Positions 45,957 to 57,179 of a stretch of DNA of 64,000 nucleotides are shown piece after piece; position 1 is the stretch's first letter; each line of letters opens with the position of its first letter. The position numbers and the translations under genes are program-made. Origin of the DNA: Lasiosphaeris hirsuta (taxonomy: Eukaryota > Ascomycota > Sordariomycetes > Sordariales > Lasiosphaeriaceae); the NCBI GenBank assembly GCA_030549175.1, contig JAUKUA010000006.1:124001-188000 (forward strand), in the 5' to 3' direction. Under the pieces are notes generated by a model that ran no database searches, was not told the DNA's origin, and saw nothing but the letters and a program-made list of their open reading frames with translations.

Positions 45957-48349
45957 GATATATCTTTACTGTCAGATAGTTTAATAATACGAGAAAAAAG
46001 TTTAAGAAGGTCTTTTTCTGTTATTATAAAGACCTTAGTCTTTTTTAATAGTTAGAAAGAAGTATCCTTATCCTTATCTCTTCCGTGTTTAATCTTAGCT
46101 CCGGAGATTTTACTAAGTAACTTAGAGATATCTTTACTATCCTTAGTTTTCTTATTATAACATTTAAGAATGTTATGGCCTTAACGTCTATAACGGTAAT
46201 ATCTCTTACTTATCTTATACTTGTTAATTTCGGCTTGTTCTATCTCAGTGATAGCTTCCTTATAAGTTTGTTAATACTTTGTTTAGGTAGATGCCGAGGG
46301 GTTGTTCTTTTTATCTTGTTACTTCCGTTTTAAACCTTTCTTAAGTTTTCCTTTTACGGGTATTAGATATAGACAGGAGCTAGAGATATTAGTTTCCTCT
46401 TAATAACTGTCTTTCTTCGAATATTCCTTGTTATTCGAAGTAGACTCTTCTTTTCCCTACTTAGCTTTATGATTAATTTCACGGTTCTTCATTTTATCTT
46501 TATAAATTAAGCTAGTAGTAACGATAGCTTTGAGAAAGTTAGTATCGTCAGTAGGAAGATATCCTATACGTAAATAAATTAAGTCTATTATAGCGTCGGA
46601 GATAGTGTTAGTGACTAGTAATTATAAGGCTTAGCTATTAAGATCGACGGTATGATTAAGTTCTTAAAACTTTGTTACGTACTCGTTCATATCTTTATCG
46701 TTAGTCAAGGCTTTCATAGCCTCGTAGTTCTTAGCTTTTTATACTAGGTTACGAAAACGTTCGACTATAGCGGTAGTATAGTTGTTTTATTAATCTATTA
46801 GGCTAAGCTTTTCGATCTAAGTCTCTCTTTTCTAATACTATTCGAAGGTAGTACCTTTAGTAAGAGTATTAACAAAACTAATTTTAACTTTATTGTCGAG
46901 GAAACTTCGCTTATAAATATTAAAATATTTCTTAACAGAATGTTATCATGTTTTAAACTTATCCTTGTCTCTTTTATTATATTTTTCAGATTTTACTATG
47001 GTTACGGTAATACCTTAACCATGGGATTCCCAAATCACGTTAGTATTATTATGAATTAGGTCCTAGTTAGTATAGATAAGGTCGAGAAGAATTGCCATAG
47101 GGTCACGTGGGAGTGAAGGACTCCGGGAGCTCGAACCCTGAGGTCCTAGAGGTTCCGGAGGTCCTGGTAGGTCTTTTGGTAGTTCGGGAGATAGACTTAC
47201 ACGGTAGAAATCGTCGTCAGAGTCGTTATTGTTACTACCGTTATTCGGAGGAGGAGATGTTCTTGTCTTGGTATAATAGGAAGGTAAGTTTCCTCTTATG
47301 TTTCTACTTCTTATTTTAGTATTAGAATTCTGTATGTTGTTTACCTGTCTCCGAGCTCATACCGAGATTTCCCGGGTAGCTCTTCTTTAGAGGTTACGGT
47401 CTGAGAGGGGGTCTTCGTCTTAGTCGAAGTACCGTGTAAAAGTTGACTTTTTAAACGGTTATGACGGCCGTCGTAAGGGTTTAACAGATGGGATTTTCTA
47501 TGAACGTGTCATGGCCCTTTAGATAATTTGTTCTTTATTATAAGGTCTTACCCGTGTCAACCTTGATACGAGGGCTTTTTCGATGAGGTTATTAAAGTAG
47601 GCCTTGAGCTAATCGAACAATTCTTAGTCTTTCGGGATTCGTGATACTTTAGGTTATTAAAGTACTATAAGGAAATTAAGCTGGCTCTGGGCCGTAATGG
47701 ACCAGTAGCCGAATTCCGCGTTATAATAATCTTATCGAGCTTATTTTTCCTTTTAGATATGGAGAAGTTTCTTAACTTTAATAAGCTTAGCGTTTTGTTC
47801 TTAGGCCTATGTTTCTTATTCTTAGGTTTGTTGTACTTGGTATAGCTTTTACTTAGCGATCTTCTTTCGGAGGGCCTCGGTACGTATGATGATAAGATTA
47901 AGAGATTTTTCACGTTAAGCCGTTTAGGTAGTAAACTGGGCTAATTTTTAGTTAACTTTAATACCGAAAGTAGTATAAGAAGCTTCTAATTTTTTCCTAG
48001 TATTTTTAAAGACGTATTAATTTGTCTTAACATATTATATCATTGATTAATAGTTAGTAACTAAGGTAGTAAATATTAAAGTGAATAAGTCGAGCCTTTT
48101 CTTATCTTCACGTATATTGTTAACAAAGAAGTAAAGTTTCTTATAGGCTTTAGCGACTTAATTATAGAGATAAATAAACTATTAAGGTAGTTTAACGAGG
48201 GTTTCGGAGCTTGATAGGAGTGTAGGAAACTTCTTAATGGTTTATATTTCTATTTTGGGAGGTTCTTAGATCATAAGGTCAGTTCTAGGGTTAGATTTAG
48301 TTTTCTGGCCCTAGAGTACCGCCGAGTATGATATAGGATTATTAGCTAT
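45947..48349 (-). pseudogene. gag: Element D gag (RIP-inactivated)
   Basis: The former ATG (ATA) ends at 48349 and the stop is at 45947-45949. Length is 2403 nt, identical to H gag. It has the Gln-rich N-terminal third, an Asn run near 47220-47240, a gag domain around 46660-46960 and a CCHC knuckle near 46150-46205. The minus-strand open frame at 47665-47913 lies in a different frame and is a shadow. Confidence 0.88.
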
Positions 48350-48381
48350 TATAAATAAGTAAAAAGGTTATTCGTAGATAA

Positions 48382-48393
48382 AGAAAGATTATC
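48382..48393 (-). promoter_or_regulatory. Primer-binding site of D, self-priming type
   Basis: On the minus strand gataatctttct abuts the 5' LTR. Its exact 12-base complement lies in that LTR at 48801-48812, 908 bp from the LTR start. This is the cleanest pair in the window. Confidence 0.75.
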
Positions 48394-49720
48394 TATGATA
48401 TAAGCTAGCTACTAAAGGTTTAGAATGTAACAACTATAAGGTAAGATATTAAATGAAGAGTTAAACTATAGAACTTTAACCTTTCTTAACTCTCGACTTA
48501 ATTATTTAACGAACTATCCCGATAATTACTATTAGTCTAGTTTAAAGCTTTTACACGATAGACTTAGGAACTTGATCTTCACGAGGCTAATAAGTATAAG
48601 GTCTGATTTAGAGGTTTAAAACAAAACGGTAAGGAAGTTAACTATCGTAATATAAAGTGGTAGAGAGCTAGGGAGAAGGAGGTTTAGGGAGATAGAATGA
48701 TCTAATAAAAGATAAGACATAATACTTCGTAGTTATAAGTTAAGAGAAACAGAAGGGTTCATAAGGTTATATTACCCCTTAGCTTTACTGAAGTTTAGCT
48801 GATAATCTTTCTAAGTTTATCTAAAGAGAACTAGGGAGCTTTTTTCTTTCGAGGATCTATCGTAGTATACCTGTCCTACTTATGGAAGGCTATGTATAAG
48901 ATATAAAGATACCAAAATATCTAGAGGATCTTCCTAGCCGTCCGTCGGTCCCGAATCTCCTTTCTAGCTACCCGTCTCTCACGCCTTATAAATTCGTAGC
49001 TACAAGCTAAGTGAAGCTGGCCTATCACACGTTAGTCTACGGCCAGTATTAATACTTATCTATATAACTTTAGCGGCATGGTATCTATTGTTACAAGTGT
49101 TCCTTCACGTCCTTGGTACTTACGTTAGCTACAGTACTGTTAAGTTGATCCCTTGGTCGGCTGTCATAGTAACGGTTCCCTTCGTGACTTATACGCGGGG
49201 GTCGCGGCTACCTGTCACTACTAAAGCTAGACTCTGGAGAACGTCGGGTTCTAGGTCTTCCAAAGAAATGCCAGCGATAGCGGGGAGGTCCATGATTCGA
49301 AAGACCAGCTGTAGGGTCTGGGCTGACTGTGTAGGCCCTGACCACGATACTAAGGTTGAATAGCTTGTCCATGACAAATCTGAAGTCTAATAACGTTGCC
49401 TAGCGCGGGCGGGGTCCGTTATACGGCTGCTCTGGCTTATGAGTGGTTCTGGGCATTCCATCGTGACCCGTAGGTACTCATGAGAATCCGCTGACCTACG
49501 TGCCGGCTGAGTAGGCCACAAGCCACGCGTGGGATCATGTCCCGAGGTTAAGCCACGTTGTGGCCATCCTTTGTGATGGTTCTCTTATCTACGTGATCTA
49601 TGATAGATGTACGTGGGTCAATGGGTATGTACTTCTTATGTGTGGTTCGTGCCGCTGGTGTAAGGCTCGGTTAAGGAGGTCAGTGACCTTGTTGACCTAG
49701 GTGAGCCTATCAGTGTGACA
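48394..49720 (-). repeat. 5' LTR of D
   Basis: It is 1327 bp. The outer half (about 49200-49720) keeps many CA/TG dinucleotides, while the inner end (tatgatataagc) does not. Open frames at 49088-49363 and 49189-49377 fall in the less mutated half and are not genes. Confidence 0.95.
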
Positions 49721-49725
49721 GTTAT

Positions 49726-50764
49726 TATCGATACCTTTACTAAAATAATATACTTTATCCCTTTAAAAGATAATACTAAAAAGACAGAAGACTTAATTCC
49801 TCTTTTTACCTATAAATATTAGAAATATCACGGCATACTTACTGATATTATCTCTAATTAAGATTTACGGTTTAATATAGGCCTTTAGTATAACTTTTTT
49901 AAATATATCGGAGTTAAGTTAAAGATATCGACCTCGTTCTACCCCAAAACAAATAGTTAGACTAAACGTCTTAATTAATATATCGAGGCCTATCTTAGAA
50001 CCTTCGTTAACTATAAGATAAATAACTAAGACATCTTACTACCTATAGCCAAATTTATATAAAATAACGTCAAATTAACTTCCATTAGTAACTTTCCTTT
50101 CTATGCTAACTATAGATATTACTTAGCCGTTAATAATCTACCTAACGAATCTACACGTAACCTACATAGTAAAATTATAATATACTAAATAACTACGGTC
50201 CATAAGAACCTCTATAAAATCTTTAAGAAATCTCGGAAACGGATAAAGAAGTACATAGATAAGAAGCGGACAGAAATATCTTCCTTTACTAAGAAGTAAT
50301 TAGTAATACTAGACGTTAGAAATATTAAGACTAAGAGACTATTAAAGAAGCTAAATAAGAAGTTACTTAACCTATTTAAAATCTTTAAGGTAATATCTTC
50401 TATAGTTATGAAACTTAAACTCCTGGAGCATTAGAAAATTTATCTTACCTTTTACGTTTCTCTCATTAAACCTTTCTAAACCGGCTCTTAGCCGATCCCT
50501 AACCTTATTTAGGTCTTAGAGTAAGTAAGAGATATTTACCTTAAGAAATTTGTAGTAAAGGAAATTATAAACTTCCATATTAAAAAAAGGATAGTAAAGT
50601 ATCTCGTCAAATAGGATAGATATCCCGAGAAAAAGGACTAGACTTAGGAACTATATAAGTACTTCTCTGACATTTAAGAACTTTAGGACTTCTACATTAA
50701 GTACCTATATAAGCCTAAAGACCCTAGGGTTATTAACCCTAAGACTTAAGGTAAGTCCTCTTAG
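49726..50764 (+). pseudogene. pol: Element B pol, part 3: integrase core to chromodomain
   Basis: This continues from 40999: the rest of the integrase core, the C-terminal region, the chromodomain (about 50560-50710) and stop TAG at 50762-50764. The purine tract gaggggagatag and the 3' LTR follow. Confidence 0.86.
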
Positions 50765-50776
50765 GAGGGGAGATAG

Positions 50777-51837
50777 TATCATATTAGTAGGCTTACCTAG
50801 GTCAACAGGGTTACTAATCTCCTTAACTAAGCTATACTACCGACATATACCACATACCTATATAACATTATAGATCTATAACAATAGAAGTATTAAATCT
50901 GTCAATATAAAGTCGGTATTAAGGAGGTTACTATAACGTAGTTTAACCTCGGAACATACCCTAACGTGTAGCTAATAGCTTATTTAGCCGATATATAGGT
51001 TAGCGGATTCTCCTAAGTACCTATGGGTCACGATAGATTACCTAGAACCACTCACAAGCTAGAGTAGCCGTATAACGGATCTTACCTGTACTAGGTAACG
51101 TTATCAGACTTTAAATTTATCATAGATAAGCTACTTAACCTTAGTATCGTAGTCCGGGCCTATATAACTAGCCCAGACCCTACAACTAGTCTTTCAAATC
51201 ATAGACCTTCCCACTATTGTTAACATTCCTTTAAAAGACCTAGAACTCAACGTTCTCCGGAGTCTAGCTTTAGTAGTAATAGGTAGCTACGACCCCTACG
51301 TATAAGTCACGAAGGAAACCGTTACTATAATAGCCGACTTAGAGATCAACTTAATAACGCTATAGCTAACGTAAGTACTAAGGACGTGAAGGAACACCTA
51401 TAACAATAGATACCATGCCGTTAAAGCTATATAAATAAGTATTAATACCGGCCGTAGACTAACATATAATAGGCCGGCTTTACTTAGCTTATAGCCGCTA
51501 ATTTGTAAGGCGTGAGAGACAGGTAGCTAGAAAAGAGATTCGAGATTGACAAGTGGCTAGGAAGATCCTTTAGGTATTTTAATATCTTTGTATCTTATAC
51601 ATAGCCTTCTATAAGTAAGATAGGTACGCTACGATAGATCCTCGAGAGAAAGAAGCTCCCCAGTTCTCTTTAGACAAACTTAGAAAGATTATCAGCTAAA
51701 CTTCAGTGAAGCTAAGGGGTAATATAACCTTATAAACCCTTCTGTTTCTTCTAACTTATAACTACGAAGTATTATGTCTTATCTTCGGTTAGATCATTCT
51801 ATCTCCCTAAACCTCCTTCTCCCTAGCTCTCTACCAC
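50777..51837 (+). repeat. 3' LTR of B, first 1061 bp
   Basis: It starts tatcatattagtaggc, the mutated inner end. It is cut at 51837 by element E, and the remaining roughly 270 bp should lie right of the window. The segment around 50830-50935 does not match the usual family U3 but matches E's LTR near 53000-53100, defining a second LTR subfamily. Confidence 0.88.
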
Positions 51838-53153
51838 TGTGACACAGGCCAGCCCCTGAAGGTCTAGGGTGTGACAACCACAAGGTGAGATATCTAATGA
51901 AGAGTCAGACTACAGAGCTTTAACCTTTTCCTAACTCTCGACTCAACCGTTCAGCGAACCACCCTGACAATTGGTGTTAGTCTAGTTCAGAGCTTTCACA
52001 TGACGAACTCAGGAACTTGATCTTCACAAGGCTAATAAGTACAAGGTCCGATTTAGAGGTTTAGAACAGAACGGTAAGGGAGTTAACTGTCGTAATACAA
52101 AGTAGTAGAGAGCTAGGGAGAAGGGGGTTCAGAGAGATGGAATGATTCAACAGAAGATAAGACACAATACTTCGTAGTTATAAGTTAAGAGAAATAAAAG
52201 GGTTTATAAGGTTATATTACCCCTCAGCTTCACTGAAGTTCAGTTGATAATCTTTCTAGGTTTGTCCAAAGAGAACTGGGAAGCTTCTTCCTCTCGAGGA
52301 TCTATCGTAGTATACCTGTCCTATTTATGAAAGGCTATATATAAGATACTAAAATACCTAAAAGATCCTCTTAGCTACCTGTCGGTCCCGAATCTCCTTT
52401 CTAACCGCCCGTCTTTCACGTCCTATAAATTGGCGGCTATAAGCTAAGTAAAGCCGGCTTATCACACGTTAGTCTACGGCCAATATTAGTACTTATCTAT
52501 ATAGCTTTAGTAACATAGTATCTATTACTATAGGTATTTCTTTACGTCCTTAGTACTTACGTTAGCTATAACACTGTTAAGTCGATCCTATGTTAGCTAT
52601 CATAGTAACGGTTCCCTTTGTAACTTATATACGGAGGTCGTAACCACTTGTCGCCACTAAAGCTAAACTCTAGAGAATATTAGGTTTTAGGTCTTTTAAA
52701 GGAATACTAGTAATAGTGAGGAGGTCTATAATTTGAAAGATTAGCTATAGGATCTTAACTGACTATATAAGCTCTGATTACGATGTTAAGATTAAGTGGC
52801 TTATTTATGACAAATCTAAAGTCTAATGACGTTACTTAGTATAGGTGAGATCTATTATATGGCTACTCTAGCTTATAAGTGGTTTTGGACATTCTGTCAT
52901 AACCCATGGGTACTTAAGAGAATTTACTAACCTGTGTGTCGGCTAAATAGGCTATTAGCTACACGTAGGATTATGTCCCGGAGTTAAGCTATCTTATAGT
53001 AACCTTCTAGGTACTAGTTTCTCATTGACAGGTTTAATACCCCTGTCGTTATAAGCTTGTGATATTATGTAGGTATATAGTATATACCGGTGGTATAACT
53101 CAGTTAAGGAGGTTAGTAATCTTGTTAACCTAGGTAAGCTTACTAGTATAACA
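51838..53153 (-). repeat. 3' LTR of E (variant subfamily)
   Basis: It is 1316 bp. The outer end tgtgacacaggccagcccctg is clean and the inner end ctagtataaca mutated. The block at about 53000-53100 is shared with B only. The self-primer segment gataatctttct is kept near 52237. Confidence 0.9.
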
Positions 53154-53165
53154 CCATCCCCCCTC

Positions 53166-56100
53166 CTAAGAAGACTCGTCTTAAGTCCTAAGGTTAAGAA
53201 CCTTAGGGTCCTTAGGCTTATGTAGGTACTTGATGTGAAAGTCCTAAAGTTCTTAAATGTTAAAGAAGTACTCGTATAGTTTCTAAGTCTAATCTTTTTC
53301 CTCGGGATATCTATCTCATTTGACTAGATACTTTACTACCCTTTTCTTAGTATGGGAGTTTATAATTTCTTCTACTACGAATTTCTTAAAATAAACATCT
53401 CTTACTTACTCTAGGACCTAAATAAGGTTAGAGATCGGCTAAGAGCCAGTTCGGAAAGGTTTAATAAGAGAAATATAAAAGGTAAGATAAATTTTCTAAT
53501 ACTCTAGGAGTTTAAGTTTTATGGCTGTGGGAGATATTACCTTAGAGATTTTAAATAGGTTAAGTAACTTTTTATCTAACTTCTTTGATAGTCTCTTAGT
53601 CTTAATGTTCTTAACGTCTAATATTACTAATTACTTCTTAGTAAAGAAAAGTACTTTTATTCACTTCTTATCTATATACTTTTTTATCTATTCTTAAGAT
53701 TCTTTAAGAGTCTCGTAAAGGTTCTCGTAGACTATAGTTATCTAATATGCTATGATTTTACTATGTAGGTTATATATAGACTTATCGGATAGATTGTTAA
53801 CGGCTAGGTAATATCCATAGTTAACATAGAAAGGAGAGTTACTAATAGAAGTCGATCTAATATTATTCTACATAAATTTAGCTATAGGTAACAAGATATC
53901 CTAGTTATTTATCTCATAGTTAATAAAGGCCCTAAGGTAGGTCTCGATATATTAGTTAAGACGTTTAGTCTAGCTATTTATTTCAGGGTAAAACGAGGTT
54001 AACATCCTTAGTTTAATTCCGACGTATTTAAGAAAGTTACGCCAAAGGCCTATGTTAAACTATAAGTCCCGATTAGAGATGATACCAGTAGGTATGCCAT
54101 AATATTTCTAACATTTATAGGTAAAGAGAGAGATTAAGTCTTCTATCTTTTTAATATCGTCTTTTAGAGGGATAAAGTACGCCATTTTAGTAAAGGTATC
54201 GATAATGACTTAGATAAAACTATATCTATTCGAGAGAGGAAGGTTTGTTATAAAGTCTATTAAAATAAGCCTCCACAGGAAATATTCTAACTCGATAGGA
54301 TGAAGTAGTCTAAAAGGAAGGTAACGTCTTAGCTTGTTACTTTAACATTTATAACAGAAGTATATAAACTTAGTAACATCTTTCTTAAGATTCCGTTAAA
54401 ACATATGTCGTCTAATAAGTTTAATAGTCTTATCTATGCCTATATAGCCTACTACTTTGGTATCGTGTTTAGAACGGATAATCTAAATCTTAAGTTTCTT
54501 ATTGTCAAAGATCTAAATATAATTTTTCATAAATAAGATTCTATTTTCGTTAGTTATATCTTTTCTAAGGGAGATTAGAGCCTTCTGATACGTTTTATCT
54601 ATAGAAGTAGTAGCTTTGATTTACTCGAAGAATTCTTTGTTTTATCTTAGTGTTAGAATGCTACAGAGACGTACTTTTGAGAGTATAAATGTAGAAACTT
54701 CAAAGTATGAAAAATACTCTTTATTTAAAATAGAGGTTATCAGTTAGTTTTCATCCCTCCCTTTTAAAAAGTACTCTTCGTACCGTGAGAAAGTATCTAC
54801 CTTAGCGTTTTATGTACTAGGACGGAAATTAATAACAAAATCGAAGGTAGCGAGCTACTGAGCCTAACGGGCTTAGTGGCGGTTAAGAACCTTTACGGTC
54901 TAGAAATATTCTAAGTTACGATAGTCCGAGAAGACTTTAATGTAGTATTTAGCGCCCTTAAGATAATATCTCCATTACTAGAAGTAGTTAACTATCGTTA
55001 GGAGTTCCTTGTTATAGATTTCGTAGTTAATTTCTACAGAGATTAGTTTTCTTAAGTAAAATGTTATAGGATATATCTTACCGTTATCTTACTTCTGTGA
55101 TATTATCTCTCCTAATATATAATCTGAGGTATCGGGTTTGATAATAGGTAGTCTACTAAGGTCGAAATAGATTAGAACAGGAGCTTTAGTAAAGGCTTTC
55201 TTTAACGTCTTAAATGTAATATTTATCTAATTATTCCACGTCTAAGTTTTTTAGGTTAAGTTAGTAGAGTCAGTAAGTAGTTTAGCTATGTGTAAGTAGC
55301 CTTTAATGTAGTACCTATAAAAATTCGTAAATCTATTAAATTACTAAACTCCTTTTATCGATATAAGCTATTTCTATAAAAGGATATATTCTATCTTATC
55401 TTTAGACATCACGATACCTTTGGTATTGATAATGTAGCCTAGGTATTTAAGTTTTTCGGTATCTCATACGTATTTCGAGGGGTTAATCGTAAGGTTATAT
55501 TTTTAAAGTCTTTTAAGTACTTCTATTATAATCTTGTTATGTTATTCCCTTAAATCTATGTAGATAAGGAGGTTGTTAATATAAGATAGGAGGCCTTAGT
55601 CGATAAGGTCTTAAAAAATGTGATTTATTATACCTTAGAAGGTAACAGGAACATTAGTAAGGCTAAAGGACATTACGTTAAACTCGAAGAGGCCGTAATA
55701 AGTTCGAAACGTTGTTTTCCACTTGTAGCCTTCCTTTATCCGAATTAAGTTAAACCCTAATTTCAGATCTATCTTTGTAAAGATAATAAATCCGACGAAG
55801 GCATCTTAAAGTTTGGTGATCAGAGGTAACGGGTAGTAGTTTTTAACAGTTCGTTTATTAATTCTTCGATAGTTAACTATAGGGTGGAGATTTTCTAAGT
55901 CTCTCGTAGCTATCTTTTCCATAGATGCTTCCTTATCTATAAAGAAGATAGGTAAAGAACATAGTAATTTTGACTCTCGTATCTTACCTACTCTAAGCAT
56001 CTAGTCTAGCTATTTATAAAGATTTTTTTTTTCTAAGGGTAACATAGGGTAAAGGAGTCTCCATGGAAGTTTTTTATCTCTAATGATATTAATCATATAG

Positions 56101-56540
56101 TCCTATAGCTAGTGGTCCAGTAGCTGTTAAGCCACTTTAGGAGATACTAATGGTACAAAAATCCTAAATCTTTCGGAGATATCTAAGAAATAGGTCGTAG
56201 TAACACCGGCGATAGAGCTCTTCCTTCTAAGGATCGTAAAGGAAATGTAATTCTGGCGACAGTAGTCAGATTTAAAAGCTACTTTCGTAGTATCTAGGTC
56301 CCATAGATAATCCGGCTGGTACTATTATAGCTACTAATACGGTAAGAGAATATCACATTCCGCGTTAAAGGGAGAAATTTCAAACATAATATAAGAAAAA
56401 TATTTTACTTGATGTCGTAGAATAATTTCCTTAATATATTTCTTACCTAATTTAAGGTTAATAGTTCCATTGAAGGCTTCTAAGGGTTTTAAGATCGTTC
56501 TACACACGTAAGAGATGTTCCATTTCCTAACGAGTTCTTT
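53166..56540 (-). pseudogene. pol: Element E pol, truncated in the protease by J
   Basis: Going down from 56540: the protease just after its catalytic site (the K-E-L-V-R-K-W-N-I stretch is open), RT with the active site now Y-I-N-N (55572-55583), RNase H, integrase, chromodomain near 53220-53390, and stop TAG at 53166-53168. The 98-codon minus-strand frame at 56334-56630 is genuine protease sequence in its lower part and J LTR sequence in its upper part. Confidence 0.85.
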
Positions 56541-56816
56541 TGTTACGTGGAAAAATGTAGATAGCCTAGATAGGTTAGTCCGTTGTGCGCAGTCCCTGCG
56601 CTCAATTGAGCACAGGGGGTGTGCTGCCATATAATGGTAGCGTACCCTCCAGACTGATTGCTAATGGGCCATCCTTTATAAATTATTTATACTACCATAT
56701 AATATGTCATGTCAGTGTTTATATAAAGGACTACCAAAGTAACGCTTACATAAGCGGTCCTTTTGACCGTAGCAAGTGGTGTCTCTACCATCGAATCGGA
56801 TAGACCTTATCAGTCA
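56541..56816 (+). repeat. 5' LTR of J (about 276 bp)
   Basis: The start TGTTACGTGG is set by the break in E. The end is placed at CAGTCA before atttgacgcc, which resembles the ATTTGGCGCC that follows many Ty3/gypsy LTRs. This LTR is rich in CA/TG and hardly mutated, in contrast to its surroundings. It contains the palindrome gctcaattgagc near 56609-56620 and an AT-rich TATA-like stretch near 56675-56705. The right end is inferred without a second LTR copy. Confidence 0.65.
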
Positions 56817-57179
56817 ATTTGACGCCTCCGGGACCAACACTAGCTTGTACTACGTTGTAATAAAGACAATGATAATGTCAACGTTAACAGTACGAAGGCT
56901 CTTAACTAAGTCGGCGGCCTACTGTTGAGATAATAACGATAATACACGCGTTAACGGCACGAAGGCTTTTAACTGAGTTGGCGACTTACTGTTAAAACAA
57001 CAAGACAAGCGGATGTATATTGTTTGAGCTCTACGAAGCCTAATAGGTGTTCGACTACATCTCTAAGAATTTGAGAGTCAAGTGGTGGACTAGCGTAAAG
57101 CCGGAGCGTAAGTAAGTACTCGTAGTATTAACAAGCCTAATTTTTCTTACTAACGGAACATTTATCTACTTAAGAAGCC
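56817..57179 (+). other. J leader: tRNA-type primer site and two 52-bp repeats
   Basis: tttgacgcctccgggacc right after the LTR fits a tRNA-primed site with one G-to-A change (TGGCGCC). Two direct repeats of 52 bp, 56882-56933 and 56949-57000, are 67 bp apart and share cgttaac, acgaaggct and ttaact blocks; their differences are mostly transitions. I see no certain start codon here, and the Gag-Pol frame probably begins between about 57050 and 57180. Confidence 0.5.

Larger units (their letters stand above)
41000..49720 (-). mobile_element. Element D: complete family 1 chromovirus on the minus strand
   Basis: It is 8721 bp with two 1327-bp LTRs and a GTTAT duplication, inserted in B's integrase core 142 bp from C. 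Total, LTR, gag and pol lengths equal those of H, including the 9-nt gag deletion, so D and H descend from the same recent source. Confidence 0.96.
29407..51837 (+). mobile_element. Element B: base-layer family 1 element, variant subfamily, split by C, D and E
   Basis: B is seen at 29412-32115, 40858-40999 and 49721-50776, plus its 3' LTR from 50777. Its 5' LTR and most of gag lie left of A, outside the window. It carries the three other element groups and so is the oldest here. Its gag/pol junction is more diverged than in the other copies, and its LTR has a U3 block shared only with E. It also carries a one-base insertion in an A run near 30600 that shifts the pol frame. Confidence 0.87.
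51838..56540 (-). mobile_element. Element E: family 1 variant chromovirus on the minus strand, 3' part
   Basis: E has a 3' LTR at 51838-53153 and pol up to 56540, where element J interrupts it. Its 5' part lies right of the window. It is inserted in B's 3' LTR; the left duplication is probably ACCAC (51833-51837), as the family LTR reads ctaccacttta there. Its U3 block and its sequence after the RT active site match element B, not the other copies. Confidence 0.85.

Noticed and set aside
56334..56630. A 98-codon minus-strand frame that looks like a possible chimeric gene.
   Set aside because: Its C-terminal part is true element E protease and its N-terminal part is J's LTR read antisense. 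No promoter or conserved fusion is evident.
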